64,000 nt of DNA from Levilactobacillus enshiensis (GTDB taxonomy: Bacteria > Bacillota > Bacilli > Lactobacillales > Lactobacillaceae). A program made the position numbers and the translations under genes. Below the pieces are notes generated by a model. That model did no database searches. It saw nothing but the letters and a program-made list of their open reading frames with translations, and was not told the DNA's origin. Positions 37,586-46,147 of this stretch are shown here, piece after piece. Location: contig NZ_SULH01000001.1 in the NCBI RefSeq assembly GCF_007115095.1, forward strand, positions 353,409 to 417,408, in the 5' to 3' direction. The first letter of the stretch is position 1. Every line of letters starts with the position of its first letter.

Positions 37586-38701
37586 ATGGCTGAAGTTAAT
37601 CTAGAACACATTTACAAGCAATATGATGGAGCCGATGATTATTCTGTAACTGATTTTAACCTTGATGTTAAAGATAAGGAGTTCATGGTCTTTGTTGGAC
37701 CATCTGGTTGTGGGAAGTCAACGACTTTACGGATGATTGCTGGACTGGAAGACATTACCAAAGGAAAATTAGTGATCAATGGGAAAGTTGCCAACAACTT
37801 AGCACCTAAGGACCGGGATATTGCCATGGTCTTCCAAAACTATGCTTTGTACCCTCATATGACGGTTTACGGTAACATGGCCTTTGGACTAAAGATTCAA
37901 AAGAAGTCTAAAGAAGATATTGATAAGCGAGTTAAGCATGCCGCTGATATTCTTGGGTTAACTGAATATCTAGATCGGAAGCCTGCTGCTCTCTCTGGTG
38001 GGCAACGACAACGGGTTGCCTTAGGTCGGGCAATCGTGCGTGATGCCCCTGTCTTCCTAATGGATGAACCATTGTCTAACTTGGACGCTAAGTTGCGGAT
38101 TTCGATGCGGGCTCAGATCGCTAAATTGCATCAGGACTTAGGGACGACGACCATTTATGTTACTCATGATCAAACTGAAGCGATGACCATGGCTGATCGG
38201 ATCGTCGTTATGCGTGATGGAAAAGTGCAACAAGTAGGAACGCCTTCTGAAGTTTACGATAAACCAGTTAATGCCTTTGTTGCTGGGTTCATCGGTGCAC
38301 CTGCCATGAACTTCTTTAACGTAACATTACACGATGGTGTGGTTACCGATGAAAAAGGGGAATTACATCTCAGTGTACCAGAAGGTCGGTTGAAGAACTT
38401 GGTTAAGCATGGTTACGATGGCAAACAACTGATCTTGGGTGTTCGTCCAGAAGATATTCATACTGAGAATGCCTTCTTGGAAGCATTTCCTGAAAACGAA
38501 GTTGATGCAGAAATTATTGTTTCTGAATTACTTGGTGCCGACTCTCAACTGTACAGCAAGGTTGGAAATACTGAATTTGTATCGAAGGTTAACGCACGTG
38601 ACTTTGAGAAGCCAGGTGCCCACGTCAAGATGGGCTTTGATTTAAACAAGGCACATTATTTCGATAAAGATTCTGAAGTTTCGGTAGACTACATGGACTA
38701 A
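37586..38701 (+). CDS. msmK: Sugar ABC transporter ATP-binding protein (MsmK/UgpC type)
   Basis: 371 residues. ABC ATPase with Walker [11 protein letters not shown]-loop [13 protein letters not shown], signature [15 protein letters not shown], Walker [16 protein letters not shown], and a C-terminal TOBE regulatory domain ([11 protein letters not shown]). It is the carbohydrate-importer motor that often serves several sugar ABC systems. The nearby lipoprotein/permease set (42-45.5 kb) lacks its own ATPase, so this is its probable partner. ATG 37586 is chosen: the upstream TTG 37565 and ATG 37574 are poorly spaced to AAGGGA. A bidirectional terminator follows. Confidence 0.93.
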   Translation: MAEVNLEHIYKQYDGADDYSVTDFNLDVKDKEFMVFVGPSGCGKSTTLRMIAGLEDITKGKLVINGKVANNLAPKDRDIAMVFQNYALYPHMTVYGNMAFGLKIQKKSKEDIDKRVKHAADILGLTEYLDRKPAALSGGQRQRVALGRAIVRDAPVFLMDEPLSNLDAKLRISMRAQIAKLHQDLGTTTIYVTHDQTEAMTMADRIVVMRDGKVQQVGTPSEVYDKPVNAFVAGFIGAPAMNFFNVTLHDGVVTDEKGELHLSVPEGRLKNLVKHGYDGKQLILGVRPEDIHTENAFLEAFPENEVDAEIIVSELLGADSQLYSKVGNTEFVSKVNARDFEKPGAHVKMGFDLNKAHYFDKDSEVSVDYMD

Positions 38702-38710
38702 ATCGTTATT

Positions 38711-38755
38711 AAAAGGATAGTGAGTTCCCATGAGGGAGCCCACTATCCTTTTTGG
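38711..38755. terminator. Bidirectional terminator between msmK and the PucR-like gene
   Basis: AAAAGGATAGTG (38711-38722) pairs perfectly with CACTATCCTTTT (38741-38752). It serves the two convergent genes. Confidence 0.9.
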
Positions 38756-38756
38756 A

Positions 38757-39650
38757 CTATTGAAAAGTTAAGAGATAACAAAAAAGAAGGTCATCCATAT
38801 TTTTCAGATTAAAGCCGGTTGTTTCTTGAAATTTTTTGATTCGATATTGTAGGGTATTACGATGCAGAAACATTTTTTTAGCAGTGATACTAACGTTACC
38901 ACCGTTCTGATAGAGCGTGGTAATCGTTTTCTTGGCAGCGGGCATGTTGAATAATTCTGAATCACTTTTTAGAATCAAGGGATCTTGACTGAGCTGTATT
39001 TTAAAATAATATTTGAGAATACTATTTGAAATGGAGAATAGTCGATCGCTAGTATTCTGCTGTAGTTGGAACTTAAAGAGATTACGTTCGTTAGTGAAAA
39101 GTTGGTCGATAGTATTGTCATCCTGCCAATACTGACCGATGTAAAGTTTGGAACTACAGTAAAAGTCACTATCTAATGCCTGGCTAATTCCTAGGAAGTT
39201 ATCATTGTCATATATTTTAGAACCAAGTAGTTCAATTGCAATTGCTTCATGATCATTGACTAAAAAAGCATCTACAAAGGGCTGCTTGAACATGGTTTTA
39301 AAAGCATCTAGCCAATTATCAACGGGAATGGAACTGTCATGGCTGACGAGGTTAATTTGAATCACACGAACACGTTGCTTTTTCATTTTTTGTGGCGGAA
39401 CTTTTTCACCTAAAAATAGACGACGAAACCAAGTATGATCGTTAGCCGTTTTCGTGGGTGATGAGGTTGTCGTATCCGTTATAAGCTGAAGTAGTGTAAC
39501 TTCACGAGAGGTAAGATTGGCACGGGGGATATTAAGCCACTGTGCCGCAACGGGAAGGCTCAGGTAAGTTGCATCCGGATTAGGCGTTGATTGTAATTTT
39601 GCGTCCGGGAAAACACTAATAATGTCTTTAATCTCCACGATAAAATTCAT
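38757..39650 (-). CDS. PucR/CdaR-like transcriptional regulator
   Basis: 297 residues. The recognisable part is the C-terminal HTH_30-type domain (NVSITAKKMFLHRNTLQYRIKKFQETTGFNLKNMDDLLFCYLLTF), the hallmark of PucR and CdaR regulators that respond to purine or sugar-acid signals. The remaining 240 residues are poorly conserved to the eye, with a short N-terminal MNFIVEIKDIISVFPDA that resembles the sensory start of such proteins. Start uncertain: ATG 39650 directly follows AAGGGA, and GTG 39638 is an alternative. Located between msmK and a GH51 gene, so it may regulate arabinoside genes. Confidence 0.75.
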   Translation of the reverse strand: MNFIVEIKDIISVFPDAKLQSTPNPDATYLSLPVAAQWLNIPRANLTSREVTLLQLITDTTTSSPTKTANDHTWFRRLFLGEKVPPQKMKKQRVRVIQINLVSHDSSIPVDNWLDAFKTMFKQPFVDAFLVNDHEAIAIELLGSKIYDNDNFLGISQALDSDFYCSSKLYIGQYWQDDNTIDQLFTNERNLFKFQLQQNTSDRLFSISNSILKYYFKIQLSQDPLILKSDSELFNMPAAKKTITTLYQNGGNVSITAKKMFLHRNTLQYRIKKFQETTGFNLKNMDDLLFCYLLTFQ

Positions 39651-39733
39651 TCCCTTCAGATCGGTTTCAGTGGTGGGTTATTGATTAGTAGCATTAATAA
39701 AAATTCGAATTTCTAATTTTAATAGTAACGCAA

Positions 39734-39779
39734 AAGGTCCATGTAAATCTAATTGGACATGCCGATTTACGTGGGCCTT
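39734..39779 (-). terminator. Terminator after the second GH51 gene
   Basis: AAGGTCCATGTAAATC (39734-39749) pairs with GATTTACGTGGGCCTT (39764-39779) with two G-U positions. The minus-strand T run is short (TTTT). Confidence 0.7.
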
Positions 39780-39793
39780 AATCTTAGAGCAAA

Positions 39794-41248
39794 TTATTTA
39801 TCGGTATTCACTTGCAGCGTCACAACGCTCATTGCCGGAATCTTAGCGATTAATTGGTGAGTAGTATGAGTAGTGGTTGTGAAATCCTTCGGAGAAATTT
39901 CGTCGGGATGATTGAAGTCATTATGTTGATCCATATGCGTTCCTTGCAGAATTTCGCCACTAACGGTATTGATGGTGCTATCCATATCAATCGTAACCGT
40001 GTCAGCTGCGGTTAAGCCGTAGTTGCAAAGGGAGATGAAGTAGCCATCCTGATTTTGGGAGATTGACGCGCTGGTCGTTTCTGATAAGTCGTCAAGTGTA
40101 TCCATTGCAATGGCATCCTGATGATTGAGGAACATTTTAAAGATGTAGTAAGTTGGTGTCTTAATTAGCTTTGGTCCATCTGTCAGTAGCATGGCTTGTA
40201 GTACGTTGACCATTTGGGCAATATTTGCCATTTGCACGCGATCAACGTGTTTTTGAAAAATATGCAAAGTAATTGCAGCAATCATAGCATCACGAATTGT
40301 ATTTTGTTGATAAAGGAAAGCCGGATTGGTTCCCTTCTCAGTTCGTAACCAAGAGCCCCATTCATCGACAATTAAGCCAACCCGTTTTTCGGGATCGTAT
40401 TTGTCCATAATGGTACTGTGTTTAGTGATGAGTTCGTCCATCTTTTGAGCACTCTTAATTAGAGAGAACCATTCGTTTTCAGGAAATCCTAAGGCTGGTC
40501 GCTTATCTTCCCAGGCAGAAGCTAGGGCATAGTGATGTAAACTGATACCATCCATATAAGGCGTAGCAGTCTTCATTAACGTATCCATCCAATGATAATC
40601 GTCGACGTTAGGACCAGAAGCAATTTTATAAAGGGGATGGTCAGTATCATAACTGTTAAGGAAGGTTTGATATTGTCGGTAAAGATCGGCATAGTACTCA
40701 GGACGCATATTACCGCCACCGCCCCAACTCTCATTACCCACGCCAAAGAACTTTACGTGCCAGGGTTCCTTATGACCATTAGTTGCACGAAGATCAGCCA
40801 TTGGGGAAGTGCCATTGAAGGTCATGTATTCAACCCACTCGGACATCTCTTGAACGGTACCACTACCAAGGTTGCCATTTACATAAGCGTCGGCACCTAA
40901 TTGCTTAAGCAATTCAAAATATTCATGCGTACCAAAGTGGTTATTCTCGACAACGCTACCCCAGCTAGTATTCACAATCTTTTTTCGTTTGTCAGCTGGA
41001 CCAATACCATCAGCCCAATGATAGGTGTCAGCGAAGCAACCACCAGGCCAACGTAAGACGGGAACCTTGATGGCTTTCAGGGCCGTAATAGCGTCAGTTC
41101 GCAGTCCATTTATATTAGGAATTTCCGAGTCAGGTTCAACCCATAAACCACCATAAATACTATGACCAAGGTGCTCTGAGAATTGACCATAAATATATTT
41201 ACTTATTTTACCGAGCTTCCGGTGTGCATCGATTGAAATATGAGACAA
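39794..41248 (-). CDS. Alpha-L-arabinofuranosidase, GH51 (paralogue 2)
   Basis: 484 residues, cytosolic. It shares the GH51 barrel with acid/base Glu173 in FFGVGNESWGGGGN and nucleophile Glu296 in LIVDEWGSW, and the RWPGGCFADTYHW strand. Diverged from the other two paralogues (GNESWGGGG and DEWGSW instead of GNELDG and DEWNV), so it belongs to a different GH51 subgroup and may prefer other linkages. The frame opens at 41338, but TTG 41248 is chosen because AGGAGG lies 7 bases before it and no ATG is near. Monocistronic with its own promoter. Confidence 0.92.
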   Translation of the reverse strand: MSHISIDAHRKLGKISKYIYGQFSEHLGHSIYGGLWVEPDSEIPNINGLRTDAITALKAIKVPVLRWPGGCFADTYHWADGIGPADKRKKIVNTSWGSVVENNHFGTHEYFELLKQLGADAYVNGNLGSGTVQEMSEWVEYMTFNGTSPMADLRATNGHKEPWHVKFFGVGNESWGGGGNMRPEYYADLYRQYQTFLNSYDTDHPLYKIASGPNVDDYHWMDTLMKTATPYMDGISLHHYALASAWEDKRPALGFPENEWFSLIKSAQKMDELITKHSTIMDKYDPEKRVGLIVDEWGSWLRTEKGTNPAFLYQQNTIRDAMIAAITLHIFQKHVDRVQMANIAQMVNVLQAMLLTDGPKLIKTPTYYIFKMFLNHQDAIAMDTLDDLSETTSASISQNQDGYFISLCNYGLTAADTVTIDMDSTINTVSGEILQGTHMDQHNDFNHPDEISPKDFTTTTHTTHQLIAKIPAMSVVTLQVNTDK

Positions 41249-41338
41249 GATATGACCTCCTAGTTGAAGATAAGAATAGTTTGAATACGATTCTTTTATT
41301 CGGACAACATTTAAATTAAGAACAATATATCTGAACAA

Positions 41339-41367
41339 ATATTACTATATAAAACGCTTTCAATCAA
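41339..41367 (-). promoter_or_regulatory. GH51 (paralogue 2) promoter with cre-like site
   Basis: Minus strand: -35 TTGATT (41367-41362), 17-bp spacer, -10 TAATAT (41344-41339). ATAAAACGCTTTCA (41349-41362) is a cre with two departures from consensus and overlaps the spacer. Confidence 0.6.
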
Positions 41368-41746
41368 GAAAGACCTAGGTGAAGAGTGTGAACAAATAGG
41401 TTGTGACTACAATTCGGGCAATATTTAAGCTGATTTTTTAAGCTTTACTAAAAGTAATAAATACATATAATCTAAAAGTGGCGTTAGGAAAACCTGGCGA
41501 ATGACTTATCGTTTGTTCAACAAAGCAGAGCATAAACACTGATAAATCAGGAGAATTAGCTATTCTAAATAAGGAAATAAATAAGAAGCCACTGAGATAA
41601 GGTATGAGTCAGATTGAAGAAATATAAGTTTTTTTAGTTTTTTTTGAAAGCTGATTTATTAGCTACAACCGGTGTTATTAGTGGGATTAACGTCCTCATT
41701 AGTAAGTATATAAAATAGCAAAAGGCAAAATTGTTCCGTATAACTA
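41368..41746. other. AT-rich intergenic stretch
   Basis: No gene seen between the GH51 promoter and the next promoter. It carries long A and T tracts (for example 41631-41645) and no clear repeat or hairpin. Confidence 0.4.
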
Positions 41747-41788
41747 TTGAAATCGCTTACAATTTATGCTAAATTTGTACGTGGATAA
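41747..41788 (+). promoter_or_regulatory. Promoter with cre and AraR-like site ahead of the ABC transporter genes
   Basis: -35 TTGAAA (41747-41752), 17-bp spacer, -10 TAAATT (41770-41775). A perfect cre TGAAATCGCTTACA (41748-41761) overlaps the -35. ATTTGTACGTGGATAA (41773-41788) has a complete left AraR half-site and 12 of 16 positions of the B. subtilis-type box. Confidence 0.7.
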
Positions 41789-41802
41789 GGCAAGAGCGTT
41801 AG

Positions 41803-41831
41803 TTAGAAAGTATAGAGGTTATACTTTCTAA
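41803..41831 (+). other. Perfect 12-bp hairpin in the transporter leader
   Basis: TTAGAAAGTATA (41803-41814) and TATACTTTCTAA (41820-41831), 5-base loop, no T run. It lies about 30 bases after the promoter. Confidence 0.6.
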
Positions 41832-42078
41832 ACTCAGGAGTTGCTGGGGCTAACGGGTTGCTGAATCGTTCGTTCATTGAACGTGCCACTGTAGGCAATG
41901 ACAATTAGTACCAAACGTTAATGCGCAGACGATGGGAAAGTTGTGGGAGCTGAATGAGGTCACTTGTGAGAACATTAGCAATGAGGATGCTGATCGTTCA
42001 ATCAAATTTCGTTTAATGGCCATGACAGATAACAAGGGGGTCCTTCAATCGGAGATTACTGTTCAAGCAAAGTTCTAA
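41828..42078 (+). pseudogene. Degenerate reading frame, parent gene unidentified
   Basis: Two open stretches join across one frameshift. The first (41828-41905) reads LNSGVAGANGLLNRSFIERA and then TVGND before a stop at 41906. The second (from about 41902 to the stop at 42076-42078) reads QLVPNVNAQTMGKLWELNEV and onward to an end with SEITVQAKF. A one-base change near 41902 would fuse them into one protein tail. The composition looks like real protein, but I do not recognise the family. A short stand-alone ORF from ATG 41932 (48 codons) is the alternative. It sits between an intact regulated promoter and the lipoprotein gene. Confidence 0.4.
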
Positions 42079-42241
42079 ATATGATAGGGGCATTGCGATA
42101 AAGTACAGTTATTATTTTTAAGTACATATGAGGAATACGATCATCAATCAACATTTAGGGGTTAATGGATGAATGTGTTCAAGAGCGAAACCACTATCAT
42201 ATAGGTATTGGAATTAACTACTAATCATAGAGGTGTAAATC

Positions 42242-43525
42242 ATGAGACATGGCTTAATGAAAAAGCTTGGCGTTGTTGCTGCAATCGCAGCAGCAGGTGT
42301 CAGCTTGGCAGCATGTGGAAGCAGTAAGTCTAGTAGCAGTAGTTCTTCAAACAAGACGACGACTATTACTTTCTGGAACGGCTTCACATCAACTGACGGG
42401 GACGTTTTAAAGCAAATTGTTAAAGATTACAACAAGACTAACAAAGACCACGTTAAGGTCAAGATGGATATCATGACCTGGGATAACTTCAATCAGAAGT
42501 TACCAACTGGTATCACTGCTAATAAGGCGCCTGACTTTGTTGCTATGAACTACGGTGACATGGCTTCTTACGTTGCCAATGGTACGATGAAGGACATGGG
42601 CGACTTCTACAAGCAAAGTGGTGTTGACAAGTCTAACTTCGAAACCACTGCCCGGAACTTAGGGGTTATCAACGGGAAGACTTACTTCGTTCCTATGCAA
42701 GTGCAAGGTATGTACCTGTACTGGAACAAGAAACTCTTTAAGAAGGCTGGGTTGAATCCTAACAATCCACCTAAGACTTGGGCTGAATTAGCAACTGATG
42801 CTAAGAAGATCTCCAAGTTAGGAAACAATACGCAAGGGTTCGCAATGCCTAAGGATGGTAGCGCTATCATGTACAACTTGTTACAAGATAACGGTGCTAA
42901 ATTGTTGAACGGTAGCGAAAAGAAATCTGCTTTGAATTCTGCAGCTACTAAGAAGAGTTTTGATTACTTACAACAATTAATCTACAAAGACGGTGTTGGT
43001 CCTAAGAACATCTCTGGTGCCGAAGCTGATAACTTAATGCTTGCTGGTTCTCTGGGTCTTTACATCAACGGTCCTTGGTTGAACTCCGGTTTGAAGAAGA
43101 ACAACATTGATTATGGAATCAGTACCTTGGTTCAAGCTAAGCAAGGTGACCAGAAGGCTATCTTGGATGGTGTTGGATTTGGTATTCCTACCAGCACTAG
43201 TGATAGCAAGACTAAGGCCATCTACTCATTCGTTAAGTACTGGAACACGACTAAGGTCGGTAAGAAGTGGAGCCTTGAAAACAAGTGTGCACCATACCTG
43301 AAGTCTGTCGCTTCTAACAAGGATATCAAGGCTGATAAACTTGTTTCTACGATGTACAAGCAAATTGGGTATGCTAAGCCATACTACCCAGGTAACAAGA
43401 ACATGAGTAACATCACGACTAACGTGATTAACCCATCTATCGAAAAAGTCTTGGCTGGGAACAATACTACGAGTGTGATGAAGTCTGCATCTAAACAAGT
43501 TGATAGTACATTAAGTGGTAACTAA
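42242..43525 (+). CDS. Sugar ABC transporter substrate-binding lipoprotein
   Basis: 427 residues. A lipoprotein signal peptide ends at lipobox LAAC (Cys25), followed by a Ser-rich linker. The mature protein is family-1 extracellular solute binding: ITFWNGFTSTDGDVLKQIVKDYNK, YFVPMQVQGMYLYWNKKLFKKAG, and GSLGLYINGPWLNSG. AGAGGTG precedes the ATG. It is followed in the same direction by two permease genes; the intervening hairpin probably raises its yield over the permeases. By context with GH51 genes, arabino-oligosaccharides or arabinose are the likely ligands (AraN-like); this is inference. Confidence 0.92.
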   Translation: MRHGLMKKLGVVAAIAAAGVSLAACGSSKSSSSSSSNKTTTITFWNGFTSTDGDVLKQIVKDYNKTNKDHVKVKMDIMTWDNFNQKLPTGITANKAPDFVAMNYGDMASYVANGTMKDMGDFYKQSGVDKSNFETTARNLGVINGKTYFVPMQVQGMYLYWNKKLFKKAGLNPNNPPKTWAELATDAKKISKLGNNTQGFAMPKDGSAIMYNLLQDNGAKLLNGSEKKSALNSAATKKSFDYLQQLIYKDGVGPKNISGAEADNLMLAGSLGLYINGPWLNSGLKKNNIDYGISTLVQAKQGDQKAILDGVGFGIPTSTSDSKTKAIYSFVKYWNTTKVGKKWSLENKCAPYLKSVASNKDIKADKLVSTMYKQIGYAKPYYPGNKNMSNITTNVINPSIEKVLAGNNTTSVMKSASKQVDSTLSGN

Positions 43526-43556
43526 ATTAGTTAACTAGTTAATGTGAATCAGAAAA

Positions 43557-43602
43557 AAAACAGATGTTAATTTCAATCTCGGTTGAAATTAGCATCTGTT
43601 TT
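43557..43602 (+). terminator. Strong hairpin between binding-protein and permease genes
   Basis: AACAGATGTTAATTTCAA (43559-43576) pairs along its length with TTGAAATTAGCATCTGTT (43583-43600) with one wobble, then TT. Likely partial terminator or mRNA stabiliser. Confidence 0.75.
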
Positions 43603-43620
43603 ATAAAGGAGTCGAGTTAA

Positions 43621-44547
43621 ATGGAAGAGATCGATACATCTGTTAATAAAAAACGTTCCTTCTTCCGATTCTGGAACCAGCCCAAGCATGCTGCCTACTT
43701 ATTCATGGCACCATCTATTATCATCCTGCTATTCTTCATGGTGATTCCATTAATTGGGACGTTAGGACTTAGTTTTTTCAATATTAATATTTTCTTCACG
43801 GGTACTAAATTTGTTGGTCTAGATAATTTCGTTCAGTTCTTCCATGACCAACGAGCGATTAACTCAATGTGGCATACGGTTTACTTTACGTTGCTAGAAA
43901 CACCTACGCAAGTTATTGTTGGGACGGTTGCTGCTGCGGCTTTATCACGGACAACCTTGTTCAACCGTTTCTCACGTTCTGTTTTCTACGTGCCAGTTAT
44001 CTGTTCATTAACCACTAGTGGGATTATCTTCTCCATGTTACTTGATCCTAACATTGGTTGGATTCCTTACGTTTTACACCAATTTGGAATGAGCACGCCA
44101 CAATTCTTCCGGGATGCAACACTGGCTATGCCATCAATCGCCGTTATGACGGTTTGGAAGAACTTTGGTGTTACGATGACCATCATGTTGACAGCCATTC
44201 AGGCCATTTCACCTAGTCTGTATGAATCAGCCGAAATGGATGGGGCAAATAAGAAACAGCAATTCTTCCACGTTACGATTCCTCAAATTATTCCATCATT
44301 AGGTTTCTGTGTGATGACGAACCTGATTGGGTCAATGCAAGTCTTTGACCAAATCTACGTTACGACTGCTGGTGGTCCTGAGTTCAAGACTGAATCAGCC
44401 GTTCAATACATTTATAGTCGTGGGTTCTCTGCACCATATCAATTGGGCTACGCTTCAGCCGTTGCGACAATTTTATTTGTAATTATCGCTGTTTTGTCAG
44501 TTTCCTCTAACCTCTACATGAGCCACAAGGAAAAGCAAATGAGATAG
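43621..44547 (+). CDS. Sugar ABC transporter permease (AraP/MalF type)
   Basis: 308 residues with six membrane segments; the first is YLFMAPSIIILLFFMVIPLIGTLGLSF. The EAA loop lies in SPSLYESAEMDGANKKQQFFHVTIPQI, the ATPase contact of carbohydrate importers. It pairs with the next permease. AAAGGAG precedes the ATG. Closest in style to AraP and MsmF proteins. No ATPase gene is in the unit, hence reliance on the MsmK-type protein encoded at 37586. Confidence 0.92.
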   Translation: MEEIDTSVNKKRSFFRFWNQPKHAAYLFMAPSIIILLFFMVIPLIGTLGLSFFNINIFFTGTKFVGLDNFVQFFHDQRAINSMWHTVYFTLLETPTQVIVGTVAAAALSRTTLFNRFSRSVFYVPVICSLTTSGIIFSMLLDPNIGWIPYVLHQFGMSTPQFFRDATLAMPSIAVMTVWKNFGVTMTIMLTAIQAISPSLYESAEMDGANKKQQFFHVTIPQIIPSLGFCVMTNLIGSMQVFDQIYVTTAGGPEFKTESAVQYIYSRGFSAPYQLGYASAVATILFVIIAVLSVSSNLYMSHKEKQMR

Positions 44548-44629
44548 GCACCCAATTTTGACTATAAAGTCCTTTGTGGGCGATATCTACTGGAATTACC
44601 CGTAAAGGGCGCGAAAGGAATGAATCTAT

Positions 44630-45514
44630 ATGGAAGCACGAACAGCTGATACGACTGAACTCGTTGATTCTACTAAAAAAAGTAACTATCACCGGAATAA
44701 AGTAATCAAGTCAATCATTTTTAAGATTATCATGTCTTTACTGATCTTGATTGTTGTATTCCCATTCTTATGGTTGCTGTTGTCATCATTTAAGTATGAA
44801 AAGGATATTATTACTTATCCACCACACATCTTTTCTGGGAAGTACACGTTCCAAAACTACATTAAGGTTTGGGATACCATTCCGTTGTTAGGTTATGTGA
44901 AAAACACTGTCATCTTTGCCGGAGCAACTATGTTGATTTCTCTGGTCTTAGATTCCATGACAGGGTATGCATTAGCTAGAATGGAATTCAAAGGAAAGAC
45001 GGCTTTCTATTACTTTGTCATGGTTTCCATGATGATTCCATTTATGGTTTACATGATTCCTCTGTTTATTGAAATGAACAAGATGAACTTGCTGGATACT
45101 TACACTGGGTTGATTGTGCCACGGGCAACTACTGCGTTCGGGATTTTCATGATGCGGTCTAACTTTGTTGGGTTACCGCGTGACTTGGATGAAGCGGCAC
45201 GTTTGGATGGCTTAAACGAATGGCGGATCTTTACGAAGATTATGCTACCGTTGTCCAAGCCAACGCTGATGGCCCTTGCGGTCTTCACGTTGACCAACAA
45301 CTGGAATGATTTGCTCTACCCTCTGATTTTGACGACTACTTCAAGCATGCGGACATTGCCTGCTGGGTTAGCGCTCTTTACGGGGCAACATATCTCATTC
45401 TATGGACCAGTTATGGCTGGTGCCGTTATCTCAATGCTACCATTGTTCATTATTTACATCTTTGCGCAAAAGTACTTTGTTCAGGGTTCAGCAATGTCTG
45501 GTATGAAGGAATAG
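44630..45514 (+). CDS. Sugar ABC transporter permease (AraQ/MalG type)
   Basis: 294 residues. Six membrane segments, starting IIMSLLILIVVFPFLWLLLSSFK after a hydrophilic N-terminal arm. The EAA motif is in LPRDLDEAARLDGLNEWRIFTKIMLPLSKP, very typical of MalG and AraQ. AAAGGA lies 10 bases before the ATG. Second half of the pore formed with the permease encoded at 43621. The 82-base gap to the upstream gene shows no terminator. Confidence 0.93.
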   Translation: MEARTADTTELVDSTKKSNYHRNKVIKSIIFKIIMSLLILIVVFPFLWLLLSSFKYEKDIITYPPHIFSGKYTFQNYIKVWDTIPLLGYVKNTVIFAGATMLISLVLDSMTGYALARMEFKGKTAFYYFVMVSMMIPFMVYMIPLFIEMNKMNLLDTYTGLIVPRATTAFGIFMMRSNFVGLPRDLDEAARLDGLNEWRIFTKIMLPLSKPTLMALAVFTLTNNWNDLLYPLILTTTSSMRTLPAGLALFTGQHISFYGPVMAGAVISMLPLFIIYIFAQKYFVQGSAMSGMKE

Positions 45515-45545
45515 TTTTAACAGCAGATGAGGGGGAAATCTCAGC

Positions 45546-46142
45546 ATGTCACGGATTTTTAATAGCCGATTGTATTTAGGCTTAATACCGCTGACAAATT
45601 ATCTGATTCTTGGGGTATTTGCGACGATGGGTTTTGCGACAGTTTTCTTCGCTTATCCGATCATTAGTGCATGTATTACCACTGCAATTCGGATTTATGG
45701 TCAGGGTAATGAAACGATTATGAGAAAGTTTTTCGAAGAGCTACGACGTCATTTTTGGACGAAATTTGGAATTGGTTTAATTACATCGACCTTGGCAATT
45801 TTGTTCTACTACGTTTATATGAAAGCATTTACACGAGTAATTGTTCCAATTCGTGTAAGTCTGGTTATTTCATTGATTCTATTCGTTGCGGCGTTATTCT
45901 ACATGGTTCTTGAAGAGTATGCAATGCGCGATGACTTTCACTTTGGCCGTTTTTTCCAGAATGCCATGATTGATATTGTTATTGAATTACCAATAACGCT
46001 AGCATTTGCGGCAATTATGTTTGTAATGATTATGTTTGCAATGGTTTTCCCAATCACTGCGTTCTTCAGTCTTACGTTTCTAAACTTTATCTTTGCTTCT
46101 TTTTACCATAAGAAGCTAGATACGAAACTTTCGAGGTTTTAA
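45546..46142 (+). CDS. DUF624 (YesL-like) membrane protein
   Basis: 198 residues, five hydrophobic segments. The N-terminus (RLYLGLIPLTNYLILGVFATMGF), the charged RKFFEELRRHFWTKFGIGLI loop and the FHFGRFFQNAMIDIV segment match the YesL/DUF624 pattern. These proteins are repeatedly encoded beside sugar ABC permeases and glycosidases in Firmicutes, but their role is not established. Here it lies between the permeases and a GH51 gene, 5 bases from the latter, so it belongs to the same transcript. Confidence 0.82.
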   Translation: MSRIFNSRLYLGLIPLTNYLILGVFATMGFATVFFAYPIISACITTAIRIYGQGNETIMRKFFEELRRHFWTKFGIGLITSTLAILFYYVYMKAFTRVIVPIRVSLVISLILFVAALFYMVLEEYAMRDDFHFGRFFQNAMIDIVIELPITLAFAAIMFVMIMFAMVFPITAFFSLTFLNFIFASFYHKKLDTKLSRF

Positions 46143-46147
46143 CTTAT

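Noticed and set aside
41932-42078. 48-codon ORF as an intact small gene
   Set aside because: No ribosome site at ATG 41932, and the protein-like sequence continues upstream of it in frame, pointing to a remnant rather than a new small gene.
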